DNA from: Dichotomocladium elegans
Taxonomy: Eukaryota > Mucoromycota > Mucoromycetes > Mucorales > Lichtheimiaceae
Length of the DNA stretch: 64,000 nucleotides
Assembly (NCBI GenBank): GCA_025716815.1
Contig: JAIXMN010000037.1
Span: forward strand, 62,001 to 126,000
Reading direction: 5' to 3'
Below, in pieces: positions 1 through 11,862 of this stretch. The notes beneath the pieces are model-generated. The model did no database searches, had not been told where the DNA came from, and worked only from the letters and a program-made list of their open reading frames with translations. Positions within the stretch are counted from its first letter, which is position 1, and each line of letters begins with the position of its first letter. A program made the position numbers and the translations under genes.

Positions 1-926
1 GATCATTCTTTTTACCTTGGACAGGCGAATTGCAAAGCATTCCATTGACATCTCGCCGAGTGTCATGAGTGTATACTATGATCCGGACTGTCAAGTTCTC
101 TATGTAGCTGGCCGGGTAGGTGTTCCTTTATGCATGTGAATAGAACGATCGACCAACAGGGTTGCATTGGGCCATGTTAGGGTGACCGAATCATTCATAC
201 CTATGCAGTGCTTGACAAGGGCGTCGAACCTCTCGCAAAAATCGAAGGCTTGACGCTTCAGCAAGGTTTTGCATTTCTTCCCAAGCGCGTGTGTCATGTC
301 AAGGAAACAGAAATCGCTAGGTTTTTCCGCCTCACGCCGACAAGTGTAGAACCCTACGGCGTCCGTGTGCCTCGCGCAAGGGTAAGGCCAATCCCTTTGC
401 TTTCTCATCATCATGTCTTTTTTTCTTACTCGACCCACTCGTTTTCCCTACGTAGCCCGAGTATTTCCAGGACGACATCTTCATCGACACGGCAGACACA
501 GAACATCCTGCTCAGGATGCCAAGTCTTGGTTTGAGGGCTGCAACAAGGCACTCGACCGCATCTCACTCAAGCCTGACACGATGATCGCCCGTAAATGTT
601 GAAAGAGGGCTGAGGAATCAATGAAAAAAAACAAAGACGGCTCACATGAACCTTTTTCTCTATGCCCAGTGTCTCAAGCGCCCCCACCTCCCCAGAAGGA
701 ACAGTCCAGGGCCAAGTTTGAGCTCGGAAAAAAGATCGTGTCCGACGACGAACGCCGTCAAAACCTCATGGACCGCATGTTTTCCGCTGCAAAACATGTC
801 GACGAGGACGAGGAGCCAGAGCAGAAAGCAGCCACCGTCCCTGAGGTCGATGAAGACGAATGGGTAAGTTTGCAGCAGAGGAAGCATTTCGTTTTCTGAA
901 CACCACACATGGATTAGGATGACTGA
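1..926 (+). CDS. CRN1: Coronin, C-terminal part (5' end outside window)
   Basis: Actin-binding WD40 protein that organises the cortical actin cytoskeleton with Arp2/3. Only the 3' part is present. The model has exons 2-115 (codons start at base 2), 181-381, 456-591, 670-863 and 918-926, all with GT-AG introns and matching phases. The reading contains the last propeller blades (YVAGRGDRIIHTY), the block IARFFRLTPTSVEPYGVRVPR and PEYFQDDIFIDTA, all typical of the coronin conserved C-terminal extension. A charged tail follows (FELGKKIVSDDERRQNLMDRMF) and the protein ends in EDEWDD. The short acidic tail after the extension fits a fungal coronin, and the usual C-terminal coiled coil is not obvious. 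The last exon encodes only two residues and the stop. The family is confident; the 592-669 intron is inferred from frame. Confidence 0.85.
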
Positions 927-1131
927 GAAAACACTCGCTTATCTTTATCATAATACATCTTTCTTCAGTCTTGCCTTCTCTCAGAGGGGAAGAGGGGGAT
1001 GCAATTAATCAAACGGTAGTAAGAATGCTTTCTGAGGACGTATGTATAGATACAAGAAGGATTGGATGTATATTTGTGAGATAGCGATAGGAGGGGTGTG
1101 AGAAAACGTGGGTCCAGAAATCAAATGTTAT

Positions 1132-2869
1132 CTATTGAGTCATCATCATGCCTTCCAGACCAGCACCGCTCTCCATCTGCTCCTTGACAAACATTTCAAA
1201 GTACTATGCAAACGCATCAGTAAACAAACCATGACAAGCCTCCTTGCTGAGGAAGAGCAAAACCTTACCTGGAAGATGATAGTCACACACAGCAAAATAC
1301 CCGTGCCTGAACCAATAGCGCCAATCATGTCCGCAAAGACAGAAACCGCACCCAAGCAAGCACCACCAAACGAGGCCGCAACAGGGATCACACGCTTGAG
1401 CTCCTTGTACATCGACGTATCGCGGTAACCGGCAATCACGAGCTGCTGCTCCTTGAGCTGGCGTGCGACATCACGAGGAGACGAGCCAGATACCTCAATC
1501 CACGTCTTCGAGAGCAAGGCACAGCCAGCGAGCATGATAGAGATGTAAATTACAGTATGAATTGGGTCCAACAACGCCGCAGTGATGTTGCGCGGGGCAG
1601 ACAAGTAGTACGCAAGGCCGCTCTTGGCGAAAAGCTGAGCTGATCCCTCAGAAGGCTCCCACACGCCGAGAAGTCTCACCAAAATATTATCCTCGAAACG
1701 CTTGTACAGCATCTGCGAGATCATGAAGATGTTTGAGGTCATGGTCGATTGAAGCATAATAGGCATGTTGGAGGTGTAGAAAAGTTTAACGGGGTAGCTG
1801 CCGCGCTGGCCACGAACACGGTTCGATTTGACAGGAAGCTCGACCCGGAAACCCTGCAGATAGATAACGATCGCGAAAACAACCGCCGTGGATACCAGGC
1901 TCATGACATTAGGGAGTGGGTTCCGGTAGAATGCTTCCTTGAGCGCGCGTGTCTTATCCTTACGGCTCATCAGAAGATGGACAAGCGCAATGAGTGCGCC
2001 CTCAAACTCATCGCCACGACCTGTGTTAATGGTGGTTGGCGACAGGGCCTTCCAGAAGATCGTCTCGCAAATATTGGTAGCGATGAAGAGATTGATGCCA
2101 GAACCAAGACCATAACCCTTTTGCAGCAGCTCGTCCAAAAGCATTGTGATCAAAGACGCAACAACCAGCTGAATTACCAGCAACAAGCAGATACCGGCAC
2201 CAATCTCGCGCGGACTGCCGTACAGGCCCGTGAGTACAGACACAGTGGCGTGGCCGAAGGCAATGATCATAGCAAACACTATTCACCCGCATTGTACACA
2301 TCATCAATAAATGAACACCCTACCCGCTGTGTGACAAGCAGAAGAAAAAACTTACACTTCTGTGCACCACTAAAGAGAGCTCGGTCTTCTTTGAGACTGT
2401 AATCGACCTCAATGATATTCGCACCGGATAGGAGCTGCATGATCATACCAGACGTAACAATGGGCGTGATACCAAGTTCCATAAGCGTACCACGGTTGGA
2501 CGCAAGAATGACTCTCATCCAGAAAAGAGGATCTGAGGAATCGGATGACATGATGCCGTACAATGGAACTTGCGACATGACCAAGAAGATGAACAGTGTC
2601 ACTGCCGTCCACATGACCTTTTGGTTGAAGGGTACCTGAGAGAGAACACATGCTTTTGCTTAGTCCCTGTCCCAATACGGTTTTCCTGTGCCATTCACAC
2701 ATAACACGCCGCATACCTTGCGATCAGGTGTGGCAATTTCGGGCAGGATGGCCATAAACGGCCGGACCAAATGAAGTACCCTGACTATTATAAACCAAAT
2801 ACGACGCGTTATTGATCTCGCACATTATACCATCAGTCGTGCGATGGGTCAACGATACTTACAGCCCAT
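1132..2869 (-). CDS. SEC61: Sec61 alpha, protein-conducting channel of the ER
   Basis: Pore subunit of the ER translocon, which passes or inserts nascent secretory and membrane proteins. Exons in transcription order are 2869-2863, 2784-2717, 2635-2356, 2278-1269 and 1203-1132, giving 478 aa, the usual family length. The start [18 protein letters not shown] matches the conserved Sec61 amphipathic N-terminus. [32 protein letters not shown], the cytosolic loop with [21 protein letters not shown], and the C-terminal [14 protein letters not shown] are all family landmarks, and about ten membrane helices are visible. The first coding exon is only 7 nt (ATGGGCT) and is needed to give the conserved MGF start. 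The gene is transcribed away from the 2870-4444 spacer, which carries a GGAGGT tract and a GA tract close to the start. Confidence 0.95.
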
Positions 2870-4444
2870 AATGAATGTGTGTATTAGCGGGGGTACAGGT
2901 GGAGGTGGAGGTGGAGGTGGAGGAGAGTAAAGAAGGTGACGGAAAAAAAAGAGAGAGAGAGAGAGGCGGGTCGACACGTTCTAGTTTGGGGAGGGGCCAA
3001 GCTAACTTATGGATTTCAATCGTGGGCCAATCAACGGAATGCAAATTTCAGCCAATCATAGGCTCTATCATGGCAGAAGCGTAATGGTTTTCCCCTCTCC
3101 TCCTCGCTTTGCACGTAGCTTTTTTTTTTGCAACCCGCTTTCATTTCATCCCAAAAACAGTATGCCAATCGCTGCTCATCTGCCAATTCAACAGATTGTG
3201 ACATTGCCAACTTCCGAATCGCACGAGACAAAATTACGATAGTATTCTACTTGGATTTGACAGGGTGTGCGAACCGTTCTCCGCGTTGGTGCTCGCCTCA
3301 ACCCGCGATAATGCCCTTTTTGGCTGATACACGACCGGAATCATCCCGGGCGTCCCAAACCCGCTTTGTATGTACACACTGTGGCATTATCGGTCCCCCA
3401 TCTGTTCGGTACCCTCCAGGCTCTTTCCCTTCACAGAGCCTTGCCCATATAGCCTTCAAAGCTTCGATGGGGGGGGCTTTCTTCCGCTCCAGCCATCCTG
3501 TCTGAACGTCGTATCCATTTGATCTTGTGGACAATGGTAAAGTTACTGCGCCTCTGCTAGTATTGCTTAAGCCCTCACGACTGCCCGCCCCCCCTTTTTC
3601 AATCCCTCTTCGGCATATCTGCGCTTCCGTCCTTCTCGTCAAATCGTCTATATATTGAAACAGAGTCATTTCAACAACCCCCCCCGCGCAACGTATGGTA
3701 AAAAGGCAACGATGGATGCTGTCGAGCCGTGATGTTTTTCTTCTTCTTGAGAGGAAATAGGTGCGTGTACATAGCAAATGAACCCCAGAGGGATGAAGGA
3801 AAGGACGGTGAGCGCACCCAAATGAGTACCATATTGATGGAGAAAGGCAAATGATACGCATTCATCCTTGATTTGTGCGTATGAAGCTGAGTATGTAGTT
3901 GCGAAGAAAGATCGAGGTTGGTCTTGCAGTGGTGCGATCTGAGGGTGTACTACATACAGCTAGGGATCGACATCCCGCATCCATTTCTGACCGTGCGCCC
4001 ATATGATCCTTTCCACTTGGTCGAAGTAGGGAAAACCCATCCATCCGGTAAACAAAAAAGACCTGTCCACATCCTCATCTGTGGCATCCTTGCGGAGTAG
4101 TAACTGAATGACCAGATACATCCATCCATTCATCCAACTGAACAATAGGTCGGGGAACTCCCTCGCTCCGGCGGTCTGCCACCAAGCCCGGTGAGTGTGC
4201 GGGTTTCCCACGACAAGTGACAAATGAAGAACGTGAGAAAATGAGCCTCGCAAATGCACTGCCATGCGTGCGTCCCCCCCAAAAAAAAAAACTCCCATCC
4301 GCACTCCGCCTCATTCGGTGCAGTTCGCAACAACACAAATTGCCACGCAATATTTTCAATGAAGAGGAGAGGCGGGTATTGTTGTTGAAAATAGTATCAC
4401 CATCATTATCACATGAACGTACTCCCCTCCTTCCAGTCCACGAT
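2870..4444. other. Intergenic spacer, no assignable gene
   Basis: About 1.6 kb between the Sec61 start and the end of the ERT1-like gene. Next to the Sec61 start it carries a (GGAGGT)n tract around 2896-2925 and a GA tract around 2950-2966, probably promoter-proximal low complexity. Open frames at 3298-3861 (-) and 3128-3505 (+) overlap on opposite strands and match no family I recognise. They may be chance, or part of a short unrecognised gene. Confidence 0.5.
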
Positions 4445-6100
4445 TTACAGTTCCAGCGGCATAAAGTTTCCAACGATGATTGTCTAGAAGACAGAGTTTG
4501 TCAGTAGAGGGATTGCTGGATACGGCGATGAAACATAACGACGTTTACCGGTCTACAAAGATGGAAATCCATGAGCGATATTGTTTTGAATAAGAAGCCA
4601 ACGGGAGGGAATGTCTTACATGTTGAACTTATCGCGGCGGATGGTAAAAGAAAAGCAGCATGGCAGGATAATTTGTTTGGTCTGGTGTTTTACTAAGCAC
4701 GATGTCAGGACCGCTTTCTGCCGAGGATCAAATGCGATATTGCCGTATTTCTGATGATAAAGCCATGAAGCAATCCGATCTTGAGATATGCATCTGAAAA
4801 CTTTACCTCCCAGTAGTTTACTGTAGAGTCTTCCACCATGAGCTCATAGATGCATAATTGACCCTAGCAATATGCACCGTGAGTGGACACCAAGCAACAA
4901 CTCTTTTTTTTTTTTTACCTACATCACGTAGTTTTTCCACAGGCACATCAATCAACGATGCAAACTCCTTGTTGCCCTTGTAAATCTCGCCTGTCCTGCG
5001 CCACAGGCATGCAGGAATGGCCATCGCACTGAATACCCGGTCATAGTCCTACAAATCGCCCTCCCCCGACAGATATTATCAGGTGCCCTGCTCTCACGCC
5101 AAGCGCAGCATAAATCCGAGCCCATACCAGTAATAATCGCTCAAAGGCTTCCTCAACCAAGATGAGATCAACATCGGTCAGTGCTTGTGCAACGTCGCGA
5201 AATGCGGGTCGAAAAGTGCCCATAACATTTAGGATCCGCTGACGACTGCTTGGTGCCATACTTTTTTTTGGCATTAGCATGAGAAGTATATCAAAGATAG
5301 AAAGAGAGCACTTACTGTAGATCCATGTAACGTTGAAGTCGAGCATACCCAGTAACGTAGTTGTATGGCTTGAGGAAGCCAGCCTCATACTTTGCATTGA
5401 TCACCTCGTTAAGTCTGTCCTCGAGTTTCCCGTCGTGCGGATCCGCAGCAGTAAGGAAGAACTGGTCTTGTTTTGGCTTGTCATTTTCGCTTTTTTTTTT
5501 TGTTCCATCCAGTTGGTATACTTTAAAAGAAGCAGAAAAGACCCCCAAAATAATGCCCCTGCCTTCTCCTCCAACTACCCGTCCACACACAAAGGAAGAG
5601 AAAACGAAAATCAAAGTATACACACACACTTTTTGGCGGGACAAGAGTCTGTGGGACCATGGATGGTCAAATCTTTTTTGAAAGTATCTTATTGTTGTAG
5701 TTTACCTTTCTTTTTTGCATCCGATGACCGAGGTTCGTCGTGACACATGTGGCCAATGCTTCGTTTTATACACCGCTGGCAAGGCCGACCTGGATGAAAG
5801 AGCGTATGCGTAAAACAAAATACATAGGCTCCTGTAAGAACGCAGGATCGATATTTGTATGCAGTACACCATCTTCCCACACTATTTAGCTTCTACCTTC
5901 GTCGCATGTCATATGCGATCTACGACAAAAGACGCAAGCTGGTAGAGACCATAACATATGTGTGAGAGAAAAGACCAAAAAAAACACAAGGACATTAAGA
6001 GGCTGTTTCGATCGCCCGGATCGGGTGCGGTAGTTATTCTCATACCGAGCGAGACCTTCTTTCGTTTTTCCTTATTGCCCAGTTCTGGAACATTTGTCAT
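4445..6100 (-). CDS. ERT1: Zn2Cys6 transcription factor, ERT1/AcuK/Rds2 type
   Basis: Binuclear zinc-cluster regulator. The family (Ert1, Rds2, AcuK/AcuM) activates gluconeogenesis and use of non-fermentable carbon. Exons in transcription order are 6100-6046, 5938-5897, 5789-5706, 5466-5316, 5260-5128, 5048-4923, 4863-4807, 4750-4620, 4552-4549 and 4483-4445, giving 273 aa, short for the family. The zinc cluster (residues about 20-46) reads CVFC, RRSHMTCDEGRPCQRC, IKRSIGHMC and is split by an intron. The family core follows: GFLKPYNYVTGYARLQRYMD, SSRQRILNVMGTFRPAFRDV, DVDLILVEEAFERLL, and the PAS-like segment MAIPACLWRRTGEIYKGNKE. FSFTIRRDKFN and IVGNFMP lie near the end. The C-terminal motif is reached only through a 4-nt exon. 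The start of the 5466 exon is the least certain border, with a weak acceptor after a 239-nt intron. Confidence 0.85.
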
Positions 6101-6394
6101 TGCGACATATAATTGAGGCGAGGGGAATAGACACAAGAAATGTGGGAAGTGAAAGGAAGAGAGGAGTACGCGTACACAAAAAGTACGCAGAAGCAAAGTA
6201 ATAAATGCAGTCAGTACAGCAGCTCTGGTGTGTGAGTGTATGTGCAGGTCACGCGGTACCATTGGAACACGCTGATGAAACCACTGAATCAGAAGCCTGG
6301 ACTCGATTAGATTAATGGGCTCCCCCCCACACACACACCCTCACATCTCTTTTCATTCCCCGCCAATCAAAGCCGTGCACTCATCGTTCTCTTT

Positions 6395-9300
6395 TTAATT
6401 GAATTCATTTTTACCCATGACCTTTGTTCGTTTTCTTCTTGACTCTGCAGACGCTTTTGCTGACCCCGCCATAAGTCTTCCTCTCCCATAAGGCTGCTTG
6501 TATCGAGCCACCTCTTCAGTCACACGAGTGGCCGACGTGAAGCTTGAGTATGGTCGGGGAGTGCTTGTACCAACGCTCATCAGAGAATCAACATCGCCGT
6601 CGTCGTAGCGATCGTATTGTCCTCCCCACAATGGAACACTTCCCGTAAATACGCATTAGGTAAAGTCTTTTTTGCTCAATTCGTTCTTACAGATTATTCC
6701 GAGTTTCCGCCCACATCTTTGATCCTTTACTGTCCGTGGCTGTCGACTCGTCTGGGAGATCAACATGAAGTACCTCAGCAACCCACTTGCGTGTATTGGC
6801 GTCCCACGTCGGCGTAGAATGCATGCAGTATTCCTCTGGGTATTTTTCCAAAAAGGATGAGACTGTGGCGGAATTTTCGTTGCCCCAGCTCGTACGCTTC
6901 AGCGCATGGCTAATGTATAAGAAACCTGGGGGAAGACATGTCATATAAATAAGTGCGCCAATAATCTACTACGCTTCAGCTTACATTTAGCTCGCGTCAT
7001 AGCAACGTATAAGAGCCGGCTATAAACATAAAAGTGAGATAGCGAGCGAGAGTGTATTCCAATGCAGCTTACCATTCCTCCATGATATCTGTGGACATCT
7101 TGTGCGGAACGACTCCCGATTCAAGCCCAATCGCAAAGACAACGGGCCATTCAAGGCCTATGCATATATCAGCTCATTGCTCTTTCGATGTTCACGCCTG
7201 CAACATACCCTTTGCACTGTGCATTGTCGTGAGGGTCACTTTCTATTCTTTGCGTTCAGCACACATGCAGTCAGATAACGGTGGAGATCATACATACTCC
7301 TTTTGACACTTCCTCTTCTTCGTGGATGGTGCTACTAAGAGTAGTGGACTCTAAAAAGGCGGCTATCGGATCCGTACCGCCGAGCCTACTCGATGTGTTC
7401 AAATCTATGCAATATCTACGCCACCCGTGCCAACTAAGGGACTAACCTGTCACTGAATAGTCTGTCTTCTAATTCATCCCTCAGTTGCGAGCTTTCTGGG
7501 GCGGGGTTAGATGCTTTTCTTTTTGATAACATATCGAAACCAGCCTTTGCAAATGTGACCAATTCACCCACGTTGTCCCATCGAGACTCCCCACTTTTAT
7601 CCGGATGCTCCATAGCAAGAAAGCTCTTATAATCGATGGCATCAACGATATACTCCAGAATGACCGAAATCGGTTCCTATACATTAGAAAGACCTTCGAT
7701 GAGCGTGGATCAGGCCAAAAAAAAAGACAACATACATTGTTTCGGACAAGCTCCTTATAATCGGAGTATAACTGAAGAAAATCCCTTATGCCTTCTTTCG
7801 TCTTCGAAGCGATCGTAATCCCGTGCTTATCTTTGCCGTCCACAATCGCTCGAAGGACGCGGATGACGTTCCAGTCTTGCTGTCGACTCAGGGTTTGCAT
7901 CTTCTTTAAACTGACTGCCCCAATTCCTCTTCTAGGCTTGTTGATAATGCGCTCAAAGGCCTCCGTGTCATTGGTATTGTGGAAGAATCGCACATAAGAA
8001 ATGATGTCCTTGACCTCTGCACGGTCAAAGAATTTGACACCCCCAACCTGACAACAGAAATGAATAAAGGCTGAGTTTGTCCGCAGCCCATGTCTTGCGC
8101 AATTCCCTTACCACTGCATATGGGATACCGTCCCGTGAAAGAGACTGTTCAACATTTCGTGACATCCAGTTCACGCGCATAAGGACAGCAATGTCCTTGT
8201 ATGTGATCAAGCCATTCGAGGCATTCACTACACGTTTAATTTCCTCGGCCACCGAGCCGGCCTCCAATAAGTCAGAGTCGTAGCGCAAAAAGGAAATCGG
8301 TACACCGGTGTGGTTCCCAGTGAAAAGAGTCTTTTCGATTCTTGACGTATCTTCATTGATTGTATCTTAGTTAGCATCAGAGGGGATAGGCCATTAAACC
8401 GTTAGAACACTTGCCCAACTTGATAACGTGCGTCGCTCCTGTTAAGATGCTTTGGGTGCTGCGATAATTTTCCTCGAGGTTCTTTATGTCGCATTCAGGA
8501 TATTGCTTCACCATCCTGTTAAAATTCTCTTTATCCGCACATCGCCACCCAAAAATGCTCTGGTCCGGATCTAATCAGGCGATTACCGATCAGCATCTCG
8601 CAGAGAGGTGTCATTCTTTGAGACACTTGCCTCCTACAATGGTTAACGATTTCCTTGTACCGGTCAAGTGAGTAACAAAGTCATATTGAACGACATTGGT
8701 ATCTTGGAACTTTTCAAACACAATAGAAAAGGCGTCAACACTGCGTCCTTTCTAACCAGCATCTCCCTATTTGACTTTACCTCATCAACGAGTACATGGG
8801 TGACAAAGTCGACTACAGCCGGGAACCTCTTGACCAAGTCGCGGCCATAGACTAGCAAGTTATCAAAATCCTATGCAACATTGCCGCGTTAATACATTCC
8901 TGTAGTTCCGGTCCTATAGAAAGAATGCTTACCACCAGATTCTCAGCTTTAAGGCGTTTTTCATAAGCTCTATCAAATGCATTTTGATGAGTAAGTAATT
9001 CTGCACGGAGCACCCTCTCCCTTCCGGTCGATATGTACTGAAACATGATGCAGAAATCTTTCTTCCCGAATTTATCCTTGTTTTCCGCAATATACGTATC
9101 GACAGTCATGCCGCTATTTTTCGCCCTCGATATTTCGTTGTAATATTTCTCTATCAGGGGCCTCAAAATCAGGAACGCTGTTGTAACACGTATAGCAACC
9201 CTTATACCTGTACAGACCTGGTTTGATTTGTGTTTGACCATAGTGCGACAATTCTCCCTTCAGCTCCTCTCTCAACTTCTTGATTACGTGTACACTAGCA

Positions 9301-9791
9301 AGTCCACTTTCAGTGAGAACGGTTCATATCTTCTCCTTTTTCATATACCTCAATTCATTGTCGGCAATCGTGAAGTTTTTCTTGATGCCCACCAGGCCGC
9401 CGTGCTTGCGGAGTAACTGGGCGCAAAGTGAGTGAAACGTTCCCATGAGGAGCTGATCACTGTAGAGACGACCGAGTAGCTCTGGGGATTCCAATCGTTC
9501 TCGCATTTCCCTGGCTGCCTTATTTGTAAATGTCACGACAACAATCCGAGATGGATCTGCATGCTCATGCGAGACCAGCCAGGCTACACGAGAAGTCAGA
9601 ACTATATGTGATTTTAAAGAGAGCGGGATCTGTGAGAATGTCTGTCGACTCGCCGTGCATCATTGCCCACTTTTGGTCTAACCTCGCGTTTTTCCTGAGC
9701 CAGGGCCGGCCAAGATCGCCTCAACTTGAGCTTGAGAAACCACTGCAGCATGTTGTGCGGGATTCAACTGTTTCATGAACGAATGTGTCAT
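6395..9791 (-). CDS. SRS2: UvrD/PcrA-family DNA helicase, Srs2-like
   Basis: Superfamily 1A 3'-5' DNA helicase. The fungal Srs2 branch removes Rad51 and controls recombination and repair. The 16-exon model closes in frame at 845 aa: 9791-9683, 9601-9349, 9294-9218, 9177-8933, 8870-8781, 8709-8631, 8570-8415, 8365-8112, 8047-7736, 7676-7454, 7404-7298, 7242-7209, 7157-7073, 7019-6985, 6925-6691, 6638-6395. All helicase motifs are visible: I (AGPGSGKTR), Ia (VVTFTNKAAREM), II (VDEFQDTN), III (VGDPDQSIFGWR), IV (ENYRSTQSI), V (VTLTTMHSAKGLEW) and VI (RLLYVAMTRAK). The basic, low-complexity tail is species-specific. Two introns have GC donors and one (9178-9217) is only 40 nt. Splitting of motifs II, III, V and VI by introns makes gene finders likely to break this model. 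Srs2 versus another UvrD paralogue cannot be settled here. Confidence 0.88.
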
Positions 9792-10761
9792 GGTGCAGAA
9801 GGGCAGGGCGTGGAGGGCGAGAGACAGAGATGGTGGAAGGGAAGAGGGACCTCAGGAACGGGTTTGAAACCCGGCTTGAGTAAGACTTTCAGAAATGGCT
9901 GAGCCATAAAGCACACCTTTATTTGATCATCATTTTTTTTCTTTGTTTCGTTGTGCTTATTCTTTTTTAATCAACAGAGCTGAATGGGTTGGGAATTTAT
10001 TATATCGGTTACTCATAAGGAAGCCCTGATGGTATTTATTAAAAGGAGGCCTGAGAGACGGGGCATGTTGCTCACTATTGCGTAGGTAAGGGCACAGATT
10101 CTAAAAACAAGCTCACGGCAGAAGAAAATGATAAACGAGCCTCGAGGTTTCTCTACAAGACCCTTAAAATAATTCCATTGCGGCGGATAGGAAGCGAAAA
10201 GAATGAAACCGGAGAAAAGTATTACTGTATGGATAAAGGCTGAAGCGGTCTTAAAAATTAAACAATGGTAATGTAGACAGAATTATGCAATCATTCGCTT
10301 CTCTGTTCCGGTGAGAAGATTAGGTCAAGCCTTCTCTTGGGATGAAAGGAATAAGTGTTCATCGCTCGCGCAGCATGTGTTAACTGTGAATACGCTGGAA
10401 TCAGCATATGTGTCTCTTTTTTCAAGGGCTAAACATGATACCAGAACATATCCCCGCCAACCTTCCCCCATTGTCCTAAGCCGATAGGTGACAAGGGTAG
10501 ATCCAATCAAATAGACTTCCATTATTCATATATGGAAACCATGAAAGAGAAAAAAAATTATATATGAAAGGTTTTGATTCCTCCTTCCCCTCCATTCTTC
10601 CTTCTTCTAACTCTCCCCCTTCCCTCCCCCCTCTCGTCGGCTTGCTTCACAGGCCTGCGTCTCCTGCGCGGTCATAGTCACACCTACACACGCTCCACTT
10701 CTTCTTTACATATCGCTTACCCCATCACTCGCTTGTCATTGCTCTTCAGGCTATCGCACAT
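9792..10761. other. Divergent promoter region
   Basis: About 970 bp between the helicase (leftward) and the PRELI-like gene (rightward). It contains AT-rich stretches, a short perfect palindrome CGGGTT-TGA-AACCCG near 9856-9870, and a pyrimidine-rich leader (about 10580-10640) before the PRELI-like start. No coding sequence or RNA gene was recognised. Confidence 0.5.
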
Positions 10762-11551
10762 ATGAAGCTCTTTGAAAATATCCATCATTACAACTACGAA
10801 TGGACGCTTGTGTCTGCAGCAAATTGGCAAAAATATCCCAATGAGCATTGTCCCCATGTACAACATGTCGATGTGTTGAGCCGCAATGTCGACCCGGAAA
10901 CAGGTGTTTTAACGACAGAGCGTCTGATTACTGTTAATCAGAACGTTCCCGGGTTTATCATGAGGGTAAGTGTTTCTCGAACCCGAAGAAGGTTGCACAC
11001 ATGCAAATGCATAAATAACTATGCGTGGAGAGCGAGCTAAAATGCGTTCATTAGCTTTTGGGCTGCGATACGTCACAACAATATGTCCGCGAAGTGTCGG
11101 TGATAGATCCGAGGCAAAAGACTTTGACAATGACTAGTCATAATCTGACGATGTCGAACCTTTTATCTGTTGAAGAATCTATTGTGTATCAGCAAGATCC
11201 TAAAGATCAGTCAAAGCAAGTAATCCGGGAACTGAGAACTAAAAACATTGGATAACCGCGGAGTTCTTTGGTTGTTATAGGACGCAATTCACGCAACAAG
11301 CGATGATCTCAGCTGGTAGTCTGGTGTCCCGCTGGGCCAATGTTATCGAGGACTTCTCTTTGAAACGCTTCCAGCAAAATGCTGCCGTCGGGCGCGAAGG
11401 CTTCAACAAGGTAACTCCCCCTCAATGCGTCTCATCATAAGATTCGTTGACTTATGGTTTCCCTGCCTCTATTCTACAGGTGCTTGAGCGCTTTGTGGTC
11501 ATGGCTGAAGGAAATCCTCAACATCAAGATACAGCCGGATCATCCTCATAA
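10762..11551 (+). CDS. PRELI/MSF1-domain mitochondrial lipid-transfer protein (Ups/Slowmo)
   Basis: PRELI-like proteins shuttle phosphatidic acid or phosphatidylserine across the mitochondrial intermembrane space together with Mdm35/TRIAP1. Exons 10762-10965, 11055-11209, 11281-11410 and 11480-11551 give 186 aa, the normal size. The start MKLFENIHHYNYEWTLVSAA, the AANWQKYPNE motif, DVLSRNVDPETGVLTTERL, DPKDQTQFTQQAMIS and SLKRFQQNAAVGREGFNKVL follow the family in order. The second donor (GTCAAA) is weak. It is chosen because it restores the D-P-x-x-x-T-x-F-x-Q pattern, whereas the stronger nearby GTAATC would shift the frame. Whether this is the Ups1 (phosphatidic acid) or Ups2/3 (phosphatidylserine) type cannot be decided by eye. 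Confidence 0.88.
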
Positions 11552-11862
11552 ACAATCACGTGCGTCTTTTCATACCCTTTCTTCCGGTCCTCGCCCATCT
11601 TAGCTCATTCAATTGCTAGAATTTTAAATGCATTCATACATCATCTTTTGACTGACACATAAAAGAAACAAATCATGGAACTTGTTTTCTCTTTTTTTCA
11701 CTCTTTCGGAAGAGATCAAACCATCTGTGATAAGGGACGAGCGTGTGTGTGATGAAAGCCCCGCTTATTTTGGCTTACAAATTTCAGACCCTCCCGAATT
11801 GGACTTTTTTTTTTCTCCTCGCTTCTTTCTCCCCTCTCTTTTAATACGCACACACAGAGTAC
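11552..11862. other. Short intergenic spacer
   Basis: 311 bp between the PRELI-like and PEX16 genes, T/C-rich just before the PEX16 start. Nothing else was recognised; it probably holds the 3' end of one gene and the promoter of the next, as both run rightward. Confidence 0.5.

Noticed and set aside
3128..3861. Overlapping open frames on both strands between Sec61 and the ERT1-like gene
   Set aside because: No recognisable motif and no splice model that extends them; kept only as an unassigned spacer.
9856..9870. CGGGTT-TGA-AACCCG palindrome as a tRNA B-box or terminator
   Set aside because: No A-box, no cloverleaf, and bacterial-type terminators are not expected here.
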